NCBI GenBank assembly: GCA_922989275.2
Contig: OV277857.1
Span: 8,804,001-8,868,000, forward strand
Source of the DNA: Gari tellinella
Taxonomy: Eukaryota > Mollusca > Bivalvia > Cardiida > Psammobiidae
Direction: 5' to 3'
Length of the DNA: 64,000 nucleotides
A program made the translations under genes and the position numbers. Position 1 is the stretch's first letter; each line of letters begins with the position of its first letter. This document shows positions 55,387 through 64,000 of the stretch, one piece after another. The notes below the pieces were generated by a model that was not told where the DNA came from, searched no databases, and saw only the letters and a list, made by a program, of their open reading frames with translations.

Positions 55387-55552
55387 CTCTAATATTCATG
55401 ACTGTAAATTGGACCTATTTTCAGAGTAGTAATAAGTTGAAGGCGTTAAAATAAGTATTTATGGAGTAAATGGTTAAAAGCTTTTATTGGGAAATAATAA
55501 TGTATTTTCTAGTGTATTCTGTACTCGTTAATTTTCGATATCTGAGATATAT

Positions 55553-55803
55553 AGTTGTGAAGACGTAATTCTTTCCCAATAAAACGCAAACGAAACGCAA
55601 ACGCATTCCACTTAAATGTAGAAAATAATAACCTTTTTGACATTTCTCACTATTCGTTTTAATCTGAATGGCAAACAGTTTGGAGCCTGATCAGACGCCG
55701 GGTTACCCGGCGTCTGATCTGGCTCTTAACTGTTTGCAATTGAAATAACAGTTTTAGCATAAATGCGTTTATTGGGAAAGAAAAACGTTTTCTCAACTGT
55801 ATG
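55553..55803. mobile_element. Family B' element with Hp1
   Basis: The ends TATAGTTGTGAAGACG and CGTTTTCTCAACTGTA are diverged inverted repeats. Inner TTCTTTCCCAATAAAACG is shared with family B. The Hp1 at about 55672-55738 reads AGCCTGATCAGACGCCGGG. Confidence 0.75.
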
Positions 55804-56772
55804 TAGATGAATGGACTCTGGATGTGGGAAGTATTTCAACAAACTTAGCCTTTATGCCATCACTGAGCACTTGGATTGGGCAGCTCATTATGATGAGAGG
55901 TCCTGTCACGGAGTTTGGTGGGGGTAATTGTTTTTTAGGCTGAGATCAATGCGAGTATTTTATTAATCTCCCCAGATTGGAGCCTTGGTAACCATATAGA
56001 TTCAAAATGATATTCTAATTACTTGTAACCTTTCCTCCTGAGATAAAAGTAAAACTCACCTATATCAAAATGTGTTTAATACAGACTGGTGCGCAGTTTG
56101 TGGTGAGAGTAAAGCAGAAAGCTCCTTTAGGAATTGTCTGCTTTACTATCCCCATGCTTTAAGCTACAGCCCGTACACAAAGTATAATATACACTCAATC
56201 TTGGCACTTATGTGGTGGAGCAGGTTAGCTCAAATGTATTTCTGGAGGAAAGGTTTGAATATAAATAAAACTCTATCACACAAATTTATCTTCCATAGTA
56301 CATGCAAATAGTTGCGATGCAGATGAGAAACCCCGTAACATGACATCTTATTATGATCGGAACTGTTTGACTGTGCATTTTGTTTTTCTTTTTCTTCTTT
56401 CGGATGTGTGATGGGGTCTACTTCATGAACGACTCAAGCCCAAGACACCCGTTCCGTTATCAATGCACATAAATGCATTCATAACTCATGTAAATAGTTA
56501 CCCTTATCATCTGATGTTACTTGTACTAGTAACAATTTGCATTCATTTCCTCTCATTCATTTCCTTAAGCTTCCTTTTTTCTTCTACTCTGTTCTCTTGC
56601 CTTTCTGACAATCTGTGTTTAGTTAAGTCTACAGGTGCCCCCATGATATACATTAGCCATGAAGCGATCCAGATGGATATCCAACGACCAAAGGTAAAAC
56701 TACTGCCGCATAGGTAACGACTTAAATGCATGGAGGATATCCATTGGATTGTTTCATGGCAGATGTTTTAGA
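55804..56772. other. Upstream region of the intact LINE
   Basis: A hairpin, AGTAAAGCAGAAAGCTCC/TTTAGGA/ATTGTCTGCTTTACT, lies at about 56108-56150. The 84-codon frame at 56463-56717 (hydrophobic N-terminal half) could be part of the LINE 5' region, but has no recognisable ORF1 motif. The LINE 5' boundary was not located. Confidence 0.45.
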
Positions 56773-59700
56773 ATGTGTAAAAGTTTTCATGTGCATCATG
56801 AATTTTTAGATTTTTTTAGATACTGTATCTGGCTTTTGGCAAATTTACATTTCTACCTACATAAAGGAATATGCCTGTTAAAAGACATGTTTTGTAATAT
56901 TAGTTTTAGCTTAGTTGTAATGTTGCTACTTTTTGAAGCAGGAGATGTTGAGAAAAACCCTGGTCCTGACATAGCTGATAAATCATCTATCCTATCAGTA
57001 ATACACTGCAATATAAGAAGTATCCGAAACAAAATTGATTTTATCAAAGATCACTTTCTTGATTTTAATATTCTTTGTTTCACAGAAACTCATTTAGATA
57101 ACTCAATCACAAACGAACAATTGTTTCTATCTGATTCTTTTGATGAGCCATACAGGAGAGACAGAACTAATCATGGAGGTGGAATTCTGGTCTACTTGAA
57201 CAAAGACTTAGTGCATTCAAGGGTTGCTGATCTTGAGGTTTTCTGTAACGAGTCAATATGGGTAGAGGTTATTTTAAAAAACGAGCGTTATTTATTTGGA
57301 ATTTTTTATAGTCCCAAAACTGCAGATAATGTATTTTTTGATAATTTAAATTTAAATCTAGAGGCAGCTTTTGAAATTTCAAAAAATGTAATTCTGCTAG
57401 GAGATTTAAATGAGGACTTACTAAATCCATCCTATCACAATTTAAAGGATGTTATGCTGTTGAACTCTTTACATAATGTTATTAATGTTCCAACACGTCA
57501 ACATGCTATCCTTGACCCTATAATTACACCAATTGACACAGTGCTTTCAGACGCAGGAATTTTTCAAATACCCAGTGAAATCAGTGATCACAGTGCTACA
57601 TATATACATTTACCATTTTCATACCAAATCCAACCTTGTTTTGAAAGAACTGTGTGGCTTTATAATAAAGCAAATTATGATTTATTAAATAAAAAATTAA
57701 CTAATTTTAACTGGGATGTATTACTTAATGGATCGATTCATGAGGCCTGTAATGTCTTTACTGAAACCTTTATGTTATTTATTAGTCATTGTATTCCCTC
57801 TAAACAAGTATGTGTCCGCCCTGATGACCAACCATGGTATGATTCTGAAATAAGGAAAATGTCCAGGAAAAGAGATAGGATGAAAAAAACTGCAAGATCT
57901 TCGGGTAAAAAATCAGACTGGTTAAAACACAAACAATTAAGAAATAAAGTTAATAACTTAAAGAAACATGCAAAGGAGAAATTTTATAATACCTTAGAAA
58001 CAAGCTTGGCCGAACTTCAATGTAATGATAAAAGGGGATTCTGGAAAATTATAAGACATTTTGTAAAAAATAACTCATCTTCAGCTTGCTTCCCCCCGAT
58101 TCATGAAACTTTACCTAATGGACAGGATATTTGGTATACAACAAATGAAGAAAAGGCAGAATGTTTGAATACGTATTTCACATCAATATCAAATGTTGAT
58201 GAAAGTAATATAAATCTTCCACTATTTGAAGAAAAAACGATTAATAGACTATCAGTTTTTAATATTAGCCAAAAAGAAATAGAAGAGATTATTTTGAATC
58301 TAAATGTTAACAAAGCTAGTGGACCTGACAACATTAGCCACAAAATGTTAAAAAATTGTGCTAAAGCCATTTCAGTTCCACTAGCTGTGTTATTTAATAG
58401 ATCCATACAGGAAGGACTTTTTCCAGATTCTTGGAAAATTGCCCAAGTAACGCCAATTTTTAAAAAAGGGGACAAATCCACACCCTCTAATTATAGGCCT
58501 GTATCATTATTAAGCTGTTGCGGTAAACTTTTAGAAAGATTAGTCTTTAAACACATGTACAACTTCCTTTTAGACAATAATTTACTATACAAATACCAGT
58601 CTGGTTTTTTACCAAATCACTCAACTACATATCAACTTATTGATATCTATCACCATATCTGTCAAAGCTTTGAGCATAATCAATATTCTTGTATGGTTTT
58701 TTGTGACATTTCAAAAGCCTTTGACAGAGTATGGCACAAGGGTCTACTCTTCAAACTTAAACAAAATGGTATAAACTTAAACTTAATGAATTGGATTTCA
58801 AGTTACTTAAATAACAGACACCAAAAAGTAGTAATTCAGTCAGCTGAATCTAACCTAAAGCCCGTCAATGCGGGTGTGCCTCAAGGTTCCGTTTTAGGGC
58901 CGTTACTCTTTCTTATTTATGTGAATGACATAACCGATTCATTACTTAGCTTAACAAGGTTGTATGCTGATGATAGCTCACTTTACTATTCTGCAAGCAA
59001 TGTAAATGATATCGAAGGTATTATCAACCATGATCTAAGTTGCATTTCAATTTGGGCAAAACAATGGTTGGTTAACTTTAATCCAAACAAAACAGAAGCC
59101 ATTCTATTCACTTTAAAAAAGCAATCTCCTTTACCCAGCCTTGTCTTTGATAATACTGAAATAAATTTTGTTGACCACCATAAACACTTAGGGATGACAC
59201 TCAGCAAAAATGGCCAATGGACTAACCATATAGAAAACATCATAGAGTCAGCTTCTAAAGTTATCAATATCATGCGCAAAGTACAATTTACTCTTTCAAG
59301 ATCTGCACTAAACCAAATATACTTATCATATGTTAGACCAATTTTTGAATATTCTTCAATTGTATGGGATGGATGCCCTGATTTACACACTAACACTATA
59401 GAAAAAATGCAGAATGAAGCTGCGCGTATTGTCACAGGACTAACGAGATCAGTTTCCCTTGAAAAGCTATACGAAGAATGTGGATGGGAGCCTTTGTTCA
59501 AGAGACGAGAAAATCAAAAACTGTTTTTCATGTATAAGGTCTCACATGACACTGTTCCACAGTACATAAGTGATATAATTCCCCCATTAGTTGGTGAAAG
59601 GTCAAACTATCCTTTAAGAAACCGAGGAAATTTTGAAATGCTACCCAATAGAACTTCTATTTTTCAAAACTCCTGTATTCCATCATCTGTAGTGCTCTGG

Positions 59701-60120
59701 AACTCTCTGGACTCCGATCTCAGACATGTCCCTACCTTCTCTTCTTTTAAAAGTAATATAGTCTCGAGAACAAAGCCAGGGAGAGTTCCGGAGTACTACC
59801 TAGTTGGAAATAGACACCTTACGGTACTTCATGCAAGACTAAGAAACAATTGTAGTAATCTGAATGAACACCTTTTTATAAACCACTTGAAGATTGACCC
59901 GTACTGTTCGTGTGAGAATGTTTCTGAAGATGTTGAGCATTACTTTTTTAAATGTCCTAAATACATAAATGTTCGACATACCCTTTTTCAGACCACAAGA
60001 CCTTATCATCCAATTAGTATAAATATTCTTCTTTTTGGAAGTAATAATCTAACTTTCGAACAAAATTGTCTGATTTTTACAGCTGTCCAAACTTTTATAA
60101 AAGAAACAAAACGGTTTTAG
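56773..60120 (+). CDS. Intact LINE ORF2: 2A leader, apurinic-type endonuclease and reverse transcriptase (CR1-like)
   Basis: One uninterrupted frame of 1115 codons from the first in-frame ATG (56773); eight upstream sense codons precede it, starting at TTG. Residues 1-56 form a short leader with a hydrophobic stretch (about 42-54). GDVEKNPGP at 57-65 is a 2A peptide that should cause ribosomal skipping between G64 and P65. The endonuclease follows, with residues in the expected order: N80, E105 (TETH), D211 and N213 (GDLNEDL), and S-D272-H273. The RT carries motif A FCDISKAFD (D645, D651), GVPQGSVLGP and YADD (731-734). The C-terminus has CSC..(1045-1047)..H1056..C1061. The overall motif style fits the CR1/Jockey group of non-LTR retrotransposons; the precise clade needs a tree. 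No ORF1 was recognised upstream. The intact frame suggests recent or potentially current activity. Confidence 0.92.
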   Translation: MCKSFHVHHEFLDFFRYCIWLLANLHFYLHKGICLLKDMFCNISFSLVVMLLLFEAGDVEKNPGPDIADKSSILSVIHCNIRSIRNKIDFIKDHFLDFNILCFTETHLDNSITNEQLFLSDSFDEPYRRDRTNHGGGILVYLNKDLVHSRVADLEVFCNESIWVEVILKNERYLFGIFYSPKTADNVFFDNLNLNLEAAFEISKNVILLGDLNEDLLNPSYHNLKDVMLLNSLHNVINVPTRQHAILDPIITPIDTVLSDAGIFQIPSEISDHSATYIHLPFSYQIQPCFERTVWLYNKANYDLLNKKLTNFNWDVLLNGSIHEACNVFTETFMLFISHCIPSKQVCVRPDDQPWYDSEIRKMSRKRDRMKKTARSSGKKSDWLKHKQLRNKVNNLKKHAKEKFYNTLETSLAELQCNDKRGFWKIIRHFVKNNSSSACFPPIHETLPNGQDIWYTTNEEKAECLNTYFTSISNVDESNINLPLFEEKTINRLSVFNISQKEIEEIILNLNVNKASGPDNISHKMLKNCAKAISVPLAVLFNRSIQEGLFPDSWKIAQVTPIFKKGDKSTPSNYRPVSLLSCCGKLLERLVFKHMYNFLLDNNLLYKYQSGFLPNHSTTYQLIDIYHHICQSFEHNQYSCMVFCDISKAFDRVWHKGLLFKLKQNGINLNLMNWISSYLNNRHQKVVIQSAESNLKPVNAGVPQGSVLGPLLFLIYVNDITDSLLSLTRLYADDSSLYYSASNVNDIEGIINHDLSCISIWAKQWLVNFNPNKTEAILFTLKKQSPLPSLVFDNTEINFVDHHKHLGMTLSKNGQWTNHIENIIESASKVINIMRKVQFTLSRSALNQIYLSYVRPIFEYSSIVWDGCPDLHTNTIEKMQNEAARIVTGLTRSVSLEKLYEECGWEPLFKRRENQKLFFMYKVSHDTVPQYISDIIPPLVGERSNYPLRNRGNFEMLPNRTSIFQNSCIPSSVVLWNSLDSDLRHVPTFSSFKSNIVSRTKPGRVPEYYLVGNRHLTVLHARLRNNCSNLNEHLFINHLKIDPYCSCENVSEDVEHYFFKCPKYINVRHTLFQTTRPYHPISINILLFGSNNLTFEQNCLIFTAVQTFIKETKRF
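56941..56967 (+). promoter_or_regulatory. 2A ribosome-skipping peptide-coding site
   Basis: Encodes G-D-V-E-K-N-P-G-P, matching the D-x-E-x-N-P-G-P consensus known from picornaviruses and from several non-LTR retrotransposons. It would separate the 64-residue leader from the endonuclease-RT protein without a protease. Confidence 0.9.
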
Positions 60121-60482
60121 ATCTTGACATGTTCTGCTTTTATCCTTGTTACTTTAATTCAGACTTATATACTAATCCCCTAATACATGTCCTAGTTCTA
60201 CTATAGCAAGAGTCCAAGTATAAGCTTGTACCATTATATATTTATCTTTTGCCAAACTCAATCAGTTAGACCTCTCTATTACGAACAGCAAATTATTTTA
60301 TTATTAATTTGTGTTTGAGACGGGTGACTGCTTAGAGCGGGATTTAGGTATAGCAGAGGACTCTTTAGGAGCTTTTCTGTTTTGGTTTCGCCTTTTATGG
60401 GCTGTTGTCTGTCTCATATACAATTTCTTATAAATCAATAATCGTTCTCTTGTAGTGGTCGTAATAGAGAGGTTGCACTGTA
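60121..60482. mobile_element. LINE 3' region followed by a family I element
   Basis: The LINE tail ends at some point before about 60265; no poly-A or short tandem tail was identified. From 60266 a family I copy begins (TTAGACCTCTCTATTACGAA) and ends AATAGAGAGGTTGCACTGTA at about 60482. A diverged centre hairpin is absent or decayed. Confidence 0.65.
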
Positions 60483-61379
60483 TGCAAGGGAATACACCGA
60501 GTATGCAATTTTTGTTATTGCTGTATGTATATATTGATCTGTTTTACAGTTGAACCTGTAGTTGGCGGCTGCCAATATGTTATAGACCTGTGCTTCCTTG
60601 ATACAGGAATGATAATAATGCAGAGAACCCCTGCAGGGGCTTTCTGCATTGGATCTGTCGTGCATTGGGGGACCACTGGTCACCAAATATCAACAAATCT
60701 CTAAATCTAGTTAATTTCTTATTACGGGTTTAACTGTTCTCACAGTCAAATATTTGGTGGCGGATTAAACTGTGTAATATTGTACGCGCATATAATTATC
60801 TACATTATGGTTATGGAGGCACCTGTACTCATACTCTCTCTCTCTCGCCTGCTCTCTCTCTCTCTCTCTCTCTCACTATATCTTTCTCTTTCTTTCTCGT
60901 TCTCTCTCTCACTGGCTCACTAATACCCGCTCTCTAAAATAATTTGTATTTGTAAAACTGTAGGGGAAGGGCCGTCTCTAAGTTGGTAGAACTTGTGGCC
61001 CAACCCCATTTCATGTATATAATTGAAATAAAATACGTTTAAACTAGAATGGACGTTATTCTTTCCCAATAACCGCGTTTACGTTAAAACTATTACTTCC
61101 ATTGCACGCTCTTTACCGATAAGATTTAAACAAACAATCAGAAATGTAATTTACTCCATTTTATTACAATGCGTTTGCGTGTCCATGGTTTGTGTACGGA
61201 ATAATGTAATTCCCTGCTTTGCGTTTGAGGAGGTTCCCATGTCTGCTTATTTCTTGTCAAACCTCATTGAAACCTTGATTAAATTGAAATATACCCTATG
61301 GAGAGTGAAAACTTGTTTAAAAATTATTTTTTTTAAAAATTACAGCATCGTTTTCTTCTAACAAGACCTATTTACGAGT
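60483..61379. other. Non-coding stretch with (CT)n microsatellite and family B fragment
   Basis: A hairpin, TGCAGAGAACCCCTGCAGGG/GCTTTCTGCA, lies at about 60618-60650. (CT)n lies at about 60832-60915. A family B left-half fragment (ACGTTATTCTTTCCCAATAA) lies at about 61043-61100. Nothing coding is supported. Confidence 0.6.
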
Positions 61380-61640
61380 CACCTTAAACCACTACCGCAT
61401 AAATACGACTTTTTACCTCTTTCATTTATTCCTCCACTGAAAAAAATAGTTCCAATTTATACAATCAGGAATATGTATAATAAGAAATGTTTTATTTATT
61501 ATAGTTAGTGGTAGCTTAAAGCAGGCTGAAAGTAAAGCAGAATGTGCCTAAAGGCACATTCTGCTTTACTTTCAATCTGCTTTAAGTGGTGACCTATATT
61601 TAAATCAATACTTGAAACAAGCTATGGGGTTATGGGTTAA
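61380..61640. mobile_element. Family C element with Hp2
   Basis: Diverged ends (TTAAACCACTACCGCATA; TATGGGGTTATGGGTTAA). The Hp2 at about 61514-61585 has a TGTGCC/AAA/GGCACA tip, where other copies have TGCGCC/GGCGCA; the change is in both arms. Confidence 0.8.
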
Positions 61641-61676
61641 GGAAGGAATAACGTTTTCTCTATTGTATTCCAGTGA

Positions 61677-61930
61677 CAGGGCTGCCATAATTTGACATAA
61701 AAATCCTAAGATTTCCAAATTTCCATTTTTCAAGTGTAATTTTACGAACCGTACCTTTTACCTCATCGCCTGTTTCTAGTTTTTTGACACGTTACTGCTT
61801 AAAGCAGACTGGAAGTAAAGCAGAATGCGCCTTAAGGCGCATTCTGCTTTACTTTCAGCCTGCTTTACGCTATCATGTACTAGAAAAAAATCCGAAGATT
61901 TGGGAAAGATCCGCAGAAATGGCAACTGTA
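61677..61930. mobile_element. Family C2 element with Hp2
   Basis: The left end is CAGGGCTGCCATAATTTG; the right end is decayed (ATGGCAACTGTACTG). The Hp2 at about 61798-61867 has arms with a few mismatches. Confidence 0.75.
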
Positions 61931-62094
61931 CTGTTGATGTTTACAGTACAACCAGACACCGACACGTATATACACAGGCGACACTTTGCTTCACCATATT
62001 CATGATCAAAAAGCCTCTCTTCGAAAATATCGTCTGCAATTTTATTTTTTTTAAATATGGTGTTTTTTTTACTAAGTCAAACGTCAATAGATCT

Positions 62095-62155
62095 ACCAAT
62101 CGTCAAACAGTTTGGAGTTACTCGGCGTCTTATCAGGATCTAAACTGTTTGCAAA
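62095..62155. repeat. Truncated Hp1
   Basis: The left arm is reduced to CAAACAGTTTGGAG and joins to the centre of the stem; the right arm, ATCAGGATCTAAACTGTTTG, remains. Confidence 0.65.
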
Positions 62156-62173
62156 TGGTACATCTCTCTATAG

Positions 62174-62426
62174 TTAACCCTTTACCCCATAGCCTATTTC
62201 TAGTACTTAAGATAGGTGACTACTTAAAGCAGGTTGAAAGTAAAGCAGAATGCGCCTTAGGGCGCATTCTGCTTTACTTTCAGCCTGCTTTAAGCTATCA
62301 TGTACTATAATATAGAAAAATATTCCCTAAAATACATATTCATTACTGATTAAATTGGAACTATTTTCTTCAGCGGATGAATAAATCATAGCCGCTAAAA
62401 GGCGCTTCTATTGGGGAAAGGGTTAA
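62174..62426. mobile_element. Family C element with Hp2, TTAA-flanked, inverted orientation
   Basis: TTAACCCTTTACCCCATAG at the left and GGGGAAAGGGTTAA at the right. The Hp2 at 62224-62294 is perfect except one position (GGTTGA versus the TCAGCC arm). Confidence 0.9.
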
Positions 62427-63600
62427 GCGTGCTTAGAGATTAACCGTCCACCAAGGGATTTATAACAATGGATTGCTTAGTGAATTAAAATTAATATGTA
62501 AATGGAAAATTGTCGTAAAGAGCCTGGGTGTCGCTAGGTATTGTTTCTAAAAGCTACTTTCGCCGTCTCGGCCAATCCTCTATCGTGTATTAAGTGTTTC
62601 ACCGCTTAATTTGTCGAATAACACCAGCCTTAATTTTATGACTCTTCGGCCGCTCGGGGAATATCCTTTCCAGTAGTTTATTGTTTTAATCTGTGCTTAG
62701 AAGCCTCGATTTGGATCAATTATTTTACTGCAACTTAACAAACGATGACAGGATTCCATTGAGGCGGGTCAGGAGGGATTCTCAAATTAAATGATTATTT
62801 GTCGCTCCATTCTCTCTAATCGGCTTGAACGTTTTGTCTGTTGATATGACAATACTTGAAAACAATAAAACCTCTCAATTACGACCACTAAAACGAGGTG
62901 ACAGCTTAAAGCAAGTTGATTGTAAAATCAGAATCCATGCTGTTTAACACTGGTATCGATATGACTTCAGTCAAAGTGCCTTGACACATTAAATCCTTGC
63001 GACGATTGTACTCGTCATTTACAAACAGTGTCACGTTTGATGATTACACTTGTCCAATGCAAACAGTGTAGACCGTGATCAGAGGGATCCTTAAGGAGCC
63101 CTCTTATCAGGGCTTACACTGTTTGTCATTTAGAAATCTATTGTTTAAATCAACCCGAAATAATCAAAACTGTACTAGTCTTATTTTGAAATTGGAATTG
63201 TTCATTAAAAGTTTCAGGGATGAATGATGAGTTTACTCGTCATTAACAAATGTTTTACCTGTGAAGGGTACATTTTTTCAATATATGTAAACAATCTAGA
63301 TTTGGTAACTCTATGTAAAACGGTGACCCCGGGGCATGTCATTTTCCCCCTGGGATATAATTGGAATTATCTTGATAGAGGATTTGTAGATGATGCTGTG
63401 TGTCAAATACCTAAGCTCAGGGTACTGTGGTTTCAGTCGAGAAATTGTTTTAAGTTTTTCATTATAACGATATATTTTTAGCTCCTGTGACCTAGACATG
63501 CAATGTACTGGAACTATTTCAATAACTTTGAAAGAGAATCATATAAGGATCAATTATGTCACGTTTGATAGAAATCAAACCAGTAGTTTAGAAGATGTCG
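62427..63600. other. Non-coding stretch with family I and D fragments
   Basis: A family I left half (AAAACCTCTCAATTACGACC) lies at about 62867-62925. A family D copy (about 63020-63215) has a central hairpin, CAGTGTAGACCGTGATCAGA / TCTTATCAGGGCTTACACTG. Nothing coding is supported. Confidence 0.6.
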
Positions 63601-63700
63601 ATTAAAGAAATTGTTGACGACGAACGGACGAACTACGATGGACGACGGACACAGTGCGATCAAAAAAGCTCACCTTAGCACTTTGTTCCAGGTGAGCTAA
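63601..63700. repeat. Inverse copy of the TAGCTCACCTGG repeat end
   Basis: GACGACGGACACAGTGCGAT then AGCTCACC...GGTGAGCTAAAT, matching the start of 6179-6410 in inverse orientation. Confidence 0.5.
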
Positions 63701-63799
63701 ATATGAGAATTTGTATTTTATCATTTGAAATCATGGCTTCCTTTCTCTGGAGTTATGCAAATGTTCTGTGAAAAATGTCCCATTTCAGCATGTTCTTCT

Positions 63800-64000
63800 T
63801 CATGGTTTCGTAATTATTCGCGAAAAATAAAACGTGCCTAAAATGTCAAATGCATTAGTACATGTACCAACATACTCTTACTCATGGTTTCGTTACTATT
63901 CGCGAAAATAAAACCTGCATTAAGTGTCCACTTCCAACACATTATTATTATTCTTAGATGCGTAATTATTCGCGAAAATAAAACATGCGTTAAGTGTCCA
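63800..64000. repeat. Tandem repeat with TTCGCGAAAATAAAAC, about 80-bp unit
   Basis: Three copies of GGTTTCGTAATTATTCGCG followed by AAAATAAAACGTGC and AAGTGTCCA begin near 63805, 63890 and 63955. The array runs off the end of the window. Confidence 0.75.

Noticed and set aside
56463..56717. ORF1 of the intact LINE
   Set aside because: 84 codons, hydrophobic, no zinc knuckle, coiled coil or RRM-like motif; it ends before the ORF2 frame without clear linkage.
57000..60120. Viral origin of the 2A-containing protein
   Set aside because: The endonuclease and RT motifs are those of a non-LTR retrotransposon; 2A peptides are known in such elements, so no virus is needed.

Overview
The window looks like repeat-dense nuclear DNA of an invertebrate, most likely a bivalve mollusc. 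The evidence is AT-rich intergenic sequence, single exons with GT-AG style acceptors, tRNA-derived SINEs whose tail is of a type common in molluscs and other lophotrochozoans, LINE remnants, and dozens of short inverted-repeat elements. There are no prokaryotic operons or ribosome binding sites. The species assignment is inference.

Host coding sequence is sparse. Three homologous exons lie on the + strand at 10569-11566, 16062-17083 and 22541-23481. Each starts at a phase-1 3' splice site and ends at a stop codon. Each encodes a small extracellular domain, a Cys-rich LDL-receptor-class-A-like module, one transmembrane helix and a cytoplasmic tail with two PPxY motifs. No 5' exons were recognised between them, so they are either tandem paralogues or alternative 3'-terminal exons. 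A fourth, truncated copy of the exon start lies at 50283-50370 and runs straight into a 36-bp minisatellite.

Mobile elements dominate. On the - strand at 982-3046 is a decayed LINE reverse transcriptase. At 56773-60120 is an apparently intact LINE ORF2 (endonuclease plus reverse transcriptase) whose hydrophobic leader ends in a canonical 2A peptide, GDVEKNPGP. At 34146-36322 is a 2.18-kb DNA transposon with long terminal inverted repeats (TIRs) and an exact 9-bp target duplication, carrying a Ulp1-protease/PHD-finger fragment on the - strand. At 5356-10369 two inverted termini may define a 5-kb non-autonomous element.

The rest is largely short palindromic elements (MITEs). Many have TA flanks and CAGT ends (pogo/Tc1-like). 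Others have TTAA flanks and CCC ends (piggyBac-like). Still others begin CAGGGCTGCC or GGGGCCCGTTT. Two long hairpin cassettes recur inside these otherwise unrelated terminal repeats. Hp1 has arms reading CAAACAG...TGATCAGACGCC; Hp2 has arms reading CTTAAAGCAGG...AAAGTAAAGCAGAA. Several copies carry substitutions in one arm that are matched in the other. This modular, arm-matched hairpin population is the most unusual property of the window. Tandem arrays (16, 36, 47 and 162 bp units), microsatellites and SINEs fill much of the remainder.
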